A stretch of DNA of 64,000 nucleotides from contig NZ_CABVIX010000010.1 in assembly GCF_902498185.1 (NCBI RefSeq), positions 124,001-188,000 on the forward strand. Direction: 5' to 3'. Below, piece after piece: positions 62,801-64,000 of this stretch. Position 1 is the first letter of the stretch, and each line of letters opens with the position of its first letter. Source of the stretch: Pseudomonas fluorescens (GTDB taxonomy: Bacteria; Pseudomonadota; Gammaproteobacteria; Pseudomonadales; Pseudomonadaceae). Below the pieces are notes generated by a model. It had not been told where the DNA came from and ran no database searches. It saw only the letters and a program-made list of their open reading frames with translations. The position numbers were made by a program, and so were the translations under genes.

Positions 62801-63680
62801 CGATGCTGAACAGGCCATCGGCACCGGCCACCGCGCTGCCGATCACGCTGCCATCGGCACCCAGCACCTGCACGCTTGCCCCTGGCTCGGCACGGCCGGT
62901 CAGCACGGTGCCCTGGTCGTTTATCGCCAGTTCGCTGGGCGCCAGCGGCGCGGTGACATCCGGGGCAGTCACACTGCCCGGCGCAGAGGTATTGCCGGTG
63001 GCATCGCTCAGGGTGACATCGAGTTGCTCGCCATTGAGCTGGGGGCTGCCCAGGGCAATGTCGAAGCGGCCATCCGTGCCGACGGTGCCGGTGCCGATCA
63101 CGTTGCCAGCAGCGTCGCGCACCAACACCGTGGCGCCTGCTTCGCCCAGGCCGCTCAGGCGCAGGCCGTCGGCCGAGACCAGCAGGTCAGTGGGACTGGT
63201 GGGGGCCGTGGTATCGGCGGGGGTGCTGTCACCGCCGCCACCGCCACCGCCACCGCCACCCGCCGCCGCAGCTGCGCCGCCAGCGCCCAGGAGGCTGAGG
63301 CCCGCGATCGCAAAGGTCGGGGTCGCACTGCCTACCACACCGAGATCAGCCATGAGTTCATCGAGGGACGCCACGCTTTCGAAGGTGAAGCCGGTAAAGG
63401 CATCGGCATCGTAGACCGCGTGCCAGAGCGTTCCGTCTTCGCCGACGAAGACCATGTCGCTGGCTACCCCTTCGGCATTCACCGCGAAGAAGTTCCCGAC
63501 TGTCACCTTTTCCCCGGACTTGAGCGTGACGATCAGATCCTGCCCGCTACGGGTAACGGTGGCCACCTGGTTGGGCGACACAGGCATCTGTACGAGTGAG
63601 GGATTCTGGAGGGTGACGTTACCCCAGGCATTCTGGGTAAGTTGGGTGCTCTGTTTATCGGCGACAACGATGTTAGCCAT
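50892..63680 (-). CDS. Giant repeat adhesin, type I secreted (LapF/BapA-like)
   Basis: Cell-surface or extracellular adhesin of 4262 residues, expected to mediate cell-cell or cell-surface contact in biofilms. Order: BapA-prefix-like N-terminus (1-120; TVTRSGQDLIVTLKSGEKVT), Ala5-Gly10 linker (136-150), 40 Ig-like repeats of about 85 residues (156-3559), two copies of a C-terminal module of about 263 residues (each with YGTL...DGxYTY, at Y3762 and Y4025), one RTX motif GGAGDDTL (4133-4140) and a C-terminal secretion signal. No classical signal peptide, as expected. The ATG at 63680 has a GGGAG site; 11 extra upstream codons were rejected. It lies upstream of its exporter in one strand block, as lapF does in P. 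putida, but is shorter than the KT2440 protein (about 6300 residues, from memory). Confidence 0.93.
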   Translation of the reverse strand: MANIVVADKQSTQLTQNAWGNVTLQNPSLVQMPVSPNQVATVTRSGQDLIVTLKSGEKVTVGNFFAVNAEGVASDMVFVGEDGTLWHAVYDADAFTGFTFESVASLDELMADLGVVGSATPTFAIAGLSLLGAGGAAAAAGGGGGGGGGGDSTPADTTAPTSPTDLLVSADGLRLSGLGEAGATVLVRDAAGNVIGTGTVGTDGRFDIALGSPQLNGEQLDVTLSDATGNTSAPGSVTAPDVTAPLAPSELAINDQGTVLTGRAEPGASVQVLGADGSVIGSAVAGADGLFSIDLQPPQTEGQALQVSASDAAGNTSAAVAVNAPVIDVPPADTTPPEAPTELAISSAGRQISGRGEAGTTVQVRDAAGNVIATGTVADDGTFSLALDPAVVDGSSLQVSLTDAAGNVSAGASVTSPDLTFPAEPSDLALTDGTTLTGGGEPGATVQVRDATGAIIGSGVVGDDGRFSITLTPALTNGEPLDIRQIDSAGNSSPPVVLTAPDTTAPALLDDIVVSADGTSISGRGEPGAQVQVRDADGNLIGSGTVSDNGTFVLPLDTPVSVGQNISLVQIDAGNNASEGLQFTVPAAPAPVPPADVVLASDGSSLSGTAPVGSRVEVRDSTGAVIGSVVVGADGTFTIGLAPALTNGELIDVVTVDGTGASSVPVQVTAPDTTAPDAPSELAVSANGQLLIGRGEPGSTVRVVDADGNALGTAVVNAAGSFSIVLDPPQVDGQLLQVSAVDGAGNESAAVGVDAPDLDNPGADTTPPEAATDVAISTDGRTVSGRGEAGATVKVLDAQGNVVATGTVLDDGSFSLQLDTPVTDGSSLQVTLTDAAGNVSTGTSLVAPDLAAPAQPTDVVLADGTTLTGNAEPGARVEVRDAAGTLIGAVVVAPDGSFSLDLTPAQNNAEILDIRVIDAEGNSSTPLAFTAPDNTPPGLIGAVVVGGDGLVIAGRGEPNATVEVRDAAGNVIGSGTVGANGTFLVNLETAVAPGDAISLVQTDPAGNGSEPLALTVPSTPVPASPAELVLAGDGSSLSGTATAGNLVQVLDAQGNVIGSTVAGGDGSFTLVLTPAQANGEILDVVAVDSDGNSSLPVQATAPDITVPNAATELFLNPDGLTLIGRGEPGASVQVTNDQGAVVGTGVVASNGVFSLTLAPAQTDGQVLEVTLTDGAGNASAGASIAAPDLDGPLQPAGFAIDISGTVLTGVGQAGSTVTVRSAEGSVLGSATVAADGSFSVTLAEPQRNGQTLSAEATDSLGNSAGPVSYTVPDVQAPEPVTQQAIDASGTVVSGRGEPGATVTVRGPDGAVLGTALVNPEGSFQATLGAAQTNAQALTLEQQDLAGNISSLAGVTAPDNQIPLAPAITQLSADGSVLTGTGEPGATVTVTGTAGAVLGSAVVQADGSFSVPLTPAQLNGQTLSATQADVAGNVSPADTVVATDLQAPVAPVVLGLDPAGTLLTGQGEPGSTVEVRDAAGTLLVSVEVLPDGNFSALLPDPLLNGETLSVVQVDLAGNISPATPFIATDATPADAPAGLAINADGSLVTGTGQVGATVEVRDAAGTLVGSIVVPAGGVFAVPLGPAQQDGQALSVTLIDASQIASAAAPIAAPDITAPVMTPGTLAVSGDGTTLTGISPGAQNVTVRDAAGNDLITVPTNPDGSFSVTLAPALVNGEPLTVVTTDAAGNASEPAQVTAPDTTPPAAAIDLTLSPGGDVVAGTAEPGATVIVRLGGLDIGETVAGPDGAFVISVAPALVTGDLAEVIVRDAGNNETPTSLAGPDGSEVATPTALSISDDGFLLTGQGTVGSLITVTSAGTTLGTATVGSDGIFRVFFFNAQLNAQTLQVNARFGASGKPSVPASVVADDTTAPEAPTNLAVDSSGSTLTGRGEVGATISVLDSSGTQVGSALVGSNGLFSVALSPAQVNAQALTVTQSDAAGNPSLAATATAPDLQAPLVATGIALNAAATVVSGQGEPGASVTVRDASGAVLGTGTVTQSGAFQVTLPSAQTAGTALQVTLTDAAGNTSAPASLATPDRTPPAAVDQLLLSADGRQLSGLGEVGANVQVRDAQGVVVGTAVVGADGRFSVLFATPQVSGQALGVTQVDAGLNTSPAVLVTTTDLAAPAALSNVVLNNNGLTLTGLGEAGASVTVRGPDGTIIGTGLVAANGSFTLNLDTPQLDAERLSVTQTDAGNNTSAALPVIAPDLTAPAAPSALVLASSGVQLSGNAEAGSTVTVRDASGTVLGTALVASNGQFQVNLGSPQTNGQALQVTATDAAGNTSPATGLSAADTTPPATVSNLAVSADGATLVGYGEAGASVAVTAADGTLLGTALVGSDGHFSVPLAPAAAIGAVLSVVQTDAALNASPAGTVTAPGGLAPEVPANLAVGGDGLTVTGTGTPGSTVNVYGPNGVLLGTATVTDPGTFSVNLATPQANGETLQVGAVGTDGSASLQAELIAPDITAPQPLTELALSSDGLVLTGRGEPGATVSVRGTGGLDLGEGVVNADGTFSVNLATPQINGELLNASQSDVAGNESNSSSLTAPDRIAPDAPLALAFSAGGSLLGGTGEAGAQVTVLAADGSSLGSGTVREDGTFQLTLSPAQANGETLRVLLTDAAGNQSDAGVITALDTTAPGLLTELSVAGDGSGLTGRGEVGARVSVINANGDEIGFTVIDASGQFNIALVPALGDAEVLRLTQTDGAGNVSPETTLLTPDFTPPAPLTGVVINADGSVVSGNGEAGATVTVSDPAGAVVGTSVVLPDGTFRVELTTAQINLQTLSVQQADPPGNVSEPVTVIAPDLTPPAAPDNLRVNATGDQLGGTGEPGTTVLVTTFAGDPVGSGLVQANGTFLIDLVPAQINGGQLLVTLTDASQNISPQGSILTVDTTAPLIVAATLNADGSQLSGTSEAGARLSVINDTGDLVGSGVVDPDGTFVLTLVTPQQDGQVLTVTAQDATGNPSLPFVVTALDTTAPVQPSNVVLAIDGVTLTGNGEPNSILTVRGPDNAVVGTGTVEPDGSFNFALDVPQTNGESLTVVSSDLAGNSSLPQTVLAVDTTPPEPVTGLAINSDYTLLAGRGQAGALVTVSQGSVVIGSGTVLDNGTFVVELTTPAGPAVALSVVQADVAGPSGATAYVTPLLPIPATPLDVVLDADGVTLTGSVAPSGLVQVLDADGNLIITGVAGVDGVFQITLPVPQLNGELLNVVEVALGGASQPFVLQAADITAPDAPVVTAVSTNGLVLTGTGEAGATVTVTASNGDLLGTAVVNAGGAFSVNLASPQLNGQVLGVSQADLAQNPSGTTSFTAPDVQAPIAPSDLSLDPTGVTLTGRGEPGATITVTGAGPTPITAVVGPDSTFSITLPAQVDGQVLTVRQSDPTGNTSGSASITASDLTPPAAPVAAINAAGTLISGTGQAGATVTVTNALTGDVLGTAIVGSTGAFSVSLPTAQVDFQSLSVTQSDPGGVSTGTPLTAPDFTPPAIAGNLEVNPAGTLLTGTGEAGATVTVRLADGTLLPTTTVDPDGTFRVTLSPVQDNGQTLSVTLADPRGNVSGANTVVAPDIDAGRPVIASDNLATASVDLSAVTVPQVFTDSFTTLLSGFQKTFTWTVGANTTADPVLTLSTSSALALLDNALFTLQVKDASGAWVTLASGNSPGVLDLILLPLGQGIQADLGTLRAGDYRLTVGSSGIGVLTTVNTSLNVTTTSLNQFNGVGTPLEGNVLTDPGVDGTLDVTGPDSAAVVQVSQFGSYVNAGAGVTVQGLYGTLVLRGDGSYTYTPNGSASSVGKVDVFSYQLAHPNGLTDAATLYVRIDSPQATEIWSNPNLAAPAVVVDAVNDVDSTDISLVAREASSSATLGTLPLPLLGQRQATYTTTVAADTTADLQVVLTSNNILALLNGATIELLRLNPATGQYVSVQSVGGGSLVSLLGNSAGYTFQDQVAGAYQIRVTAGGIGLASSVTTSLNTTATFNNELVVGSYTPVIGNLLADTGSGADYQGSALTVLSVLVAANTFVNPGQNGVSVVGNYGTLYVQADGTYTYLLKTGLTSSVIGAQDQFTYELTHPNGTSDSATLTINLDNGAAFTATTAPVDDGSGDGSALLASFAAASVTGETIAGTDADDRLDGSEGGAVTLQGGAGDDTLVIVDQDFASVEGGTGTDTLLWAGGDASIDLGNLVGRLHDVEVIDLNDTSAVTLSLNLADVIAVTDSANDTLMIKGGSEDSVTLKDNWTLAGNETADGVDYIQYVAQEDPSHHLWVQNGINVV
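53004..63215 (-). repeat. 40 tandem Ig-like repeats in the adhesin
   Basis: 10,212 bp coding for 40 repeats, on average 255 bp or 85 residues. Each starts with a D-x-T/x-A-P linker, then xGxxLTGxGEPGATVxVRD, xxGTxxVxxDGxFSVxL, PAQxNGQxLxVTxTDAAGN and a closing TAP. Repeats 6, 11 and 36 lack the normal linker and follow a Pro-rich spacer. Repeats 2-6 (61668-62960) and 7-11 (60375-61667) are two copies of a five-repeat unit of equal length, 1293 bp. Confidence 0.92.
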
Positions 63681-63761
63681 GACTGCTCCCTGCATGAATG
63701 TGCTTGTTCTCACTGGATCGACCCAGTGGAGTAGCGGACCGTGCGCGTAACCCGACGAATG

Positions 63762-63799
63762 GTAAAGCCAGGCTTACAGTGGTGTAACGCTGGCGTTAC
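63762..63799. promoter_or_regulatory. pair of GTAA-N8-TTAC dyads upstream of the adhesin
   Basis: Site 1, GTAA-AGCCAGGC-TTAC, at 63762-63777; site 2, GTAA-CGCTGGCG-TTAC, at 63784-63799, the latter part of a longer palindrome with 9-bp arms, GTGTAACGC/GCGTTACAC (63782-63801). They start 22 bp apart, two helical turns, so a protein would bind both on one face. They lie 82-119 bp before the adhesin ATG. Confidence 0.6.
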
Positions 63800-63813
63800 A
63801 CATGATCAGGGAG

Positions 63814-63819
63814 GTATAG
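63814..63819 (-). promoter_or_regulatory. possible RpoS-type -10 element of the adhesin gene
   Basis: Minus strand CTATAC preceded by G, like the sigma-S -10 consensus CTATACT, without a clear -35. The start would fall near 63806, placing both GTAA-N8-TTAC dyads just downstream of it. lapF of P. putida is known to depend on RpoS, which fits. Confidence 0.4.
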
Positions 63820-63954
63820 CAAAGCTGACTCGAAGGACCAGTTCGTCAGGCGCGCCAAATAAAGTGGTGTCAGGTAAATGAGGGGCAATTACGGGCAAAG
63901 GTGCGTTGAATACCTCAGTATCTTTGCTGCCGGAGCGCCGTCCTCCTGCTTGTC

Positions 63955-64000
63955 TCAGCGTAACCCGAGCCGTTTCGCCAGCCGGCTCAGGTTCGCCCGA
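63955..64000 (-). CDS. norR: C-terminus of a NorR-like sigma-54-dependent regulator (partial)
   Basis: Only the last 14 codons are in the window: RANLSRLAKRLGLR followed by TGA at 63955-63957. This equals the end of the Fis-type helix-turn-helix of NorR proteins (E. coli NorR ends in ANLHRLAKRLGLKD). NorR is the nitric-oxide-sensing activator of NO detoxification genes. The placement next to a lapF-type locus agrees with P. putida gene order as I remember it. The frame enters from the right edge, so nothing more can be said of the protein. Confidence 0.65.
   Translation of the reverse strand, partial: RANLSRLAKRLGLR

Noticed and set aside
53004..63215. Regular direct repeats that could be taken for a CRISPR or satellite array
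   Set aside because: The period is about 255 bp, the frame is open throughout and the repeats translate to Ig-like domains; no unique spacers of 30-40 bp exist.
59658..63599. Plus-strand open frame of 1313 codons opposite the adhesin, and others such as 55866-57953 and 57448-59877
   Set aside because: They are reverse-strand shadows of the repetitive GC-rich adhesin: their composition repeats with the 255-bp period and no ribosome sites or known domains are seen.
1..64000. Search for tRNA genes, insertion sequences, prophage or genomic-island borders
   Set aside because: No cloverleaf sequences, transposase or integrase frames or composition breaks were seen; the gene order looks like conserved chromosome.

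Overview
The window looks like chromosomal core sequence from a Pseudomonas of the P. putida group. Evidence is the high-GC coding style, Pseudomonas-type families (PA2169-like protein, OprD porin, FruR-fruBKA, nadC-DUF1631-ampDE-tatD) and a gene order that, from memory, follows the stretch of P. putida KT2440 running from about PP_0760 to norR. I saw no tRNA, rRNA, insertion sequence, prophage or CRISPR array.

Layout. 1-3.8 kb: M48 lipoprotein protease; a GDT1-type manganese exporter behind a yybP-ykoY manganese riboswitch; rsmC and a D-2-hydroxyacid dehydrogenase. 3.9-12.3 kb: a lipid-utilisation cluster of acyl-CoA ligase, DUF1302 outer-membrane-type protein, DUF1329 exported protein and a large ATP-binding LuxR (MalT-like) regulator. 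The ligase and DUF1302 promoters carry the same dyad at the same distance from the -10 box. 12.4-15.5 kb: a response regulator with a long helical-repeat tail overlapping a soluble histidine kinase, then an OmpA-like lipoprotein. 15.5-25 kb: pta, DUF3565, a SlyD-type isomerase, glutathione peroxidase, a glycosyltransferase, a BdlA-like soluble chemoreceptor, an unidentified 127-residue protein, cysZ, a 2-Cys peroxiredoxin with an OxyR-like site, and trxB. 25-37 kb: nadC, DUF1631, ampDE, tatD, fruR and the fructose PTS operon fruBKA. 37-45 kb: a REP pair, DUF3820, a PA2169-like protein behind a sigma-54-like promoter, an OprD porin, a small secreted protein, and an RND pump with its adaptor. 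45-64 kb: cheV with a FliA promoter, then a type I secretion operon (hlyD-type adaptor, ABC transporter, TolC-type protein) and its giant adhesin of 4262 residues. The C-terminus of a NorR-like regulator enters at the right edge.

How the parts work together. The adhesin and exporter form one minus-strand block like the lapF locus of P. putida. The adhesin has a BapA-type N-terminus, a poly-Gly linker, 40 Ig-like repeats of about 85 residues, two copies of a C-terminal module of about 263 residues, and an RTX-like tail for export. Repeats 2-6 and 7-11 are a duplicated five-domain unit, both copies exactly 1293 bp. A motility promoter (FliA) drives cheV immediately downstream of this sessile-lifestyle operon, and a pair of palindromes lies in front of the adhesin. 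Redox genes (glutathione peroxidase, peroxiredoxin, trxB) cluster in the middle. Start codons were chosen by ribosome-binding site and family fit, and several differ from the longest open frame.
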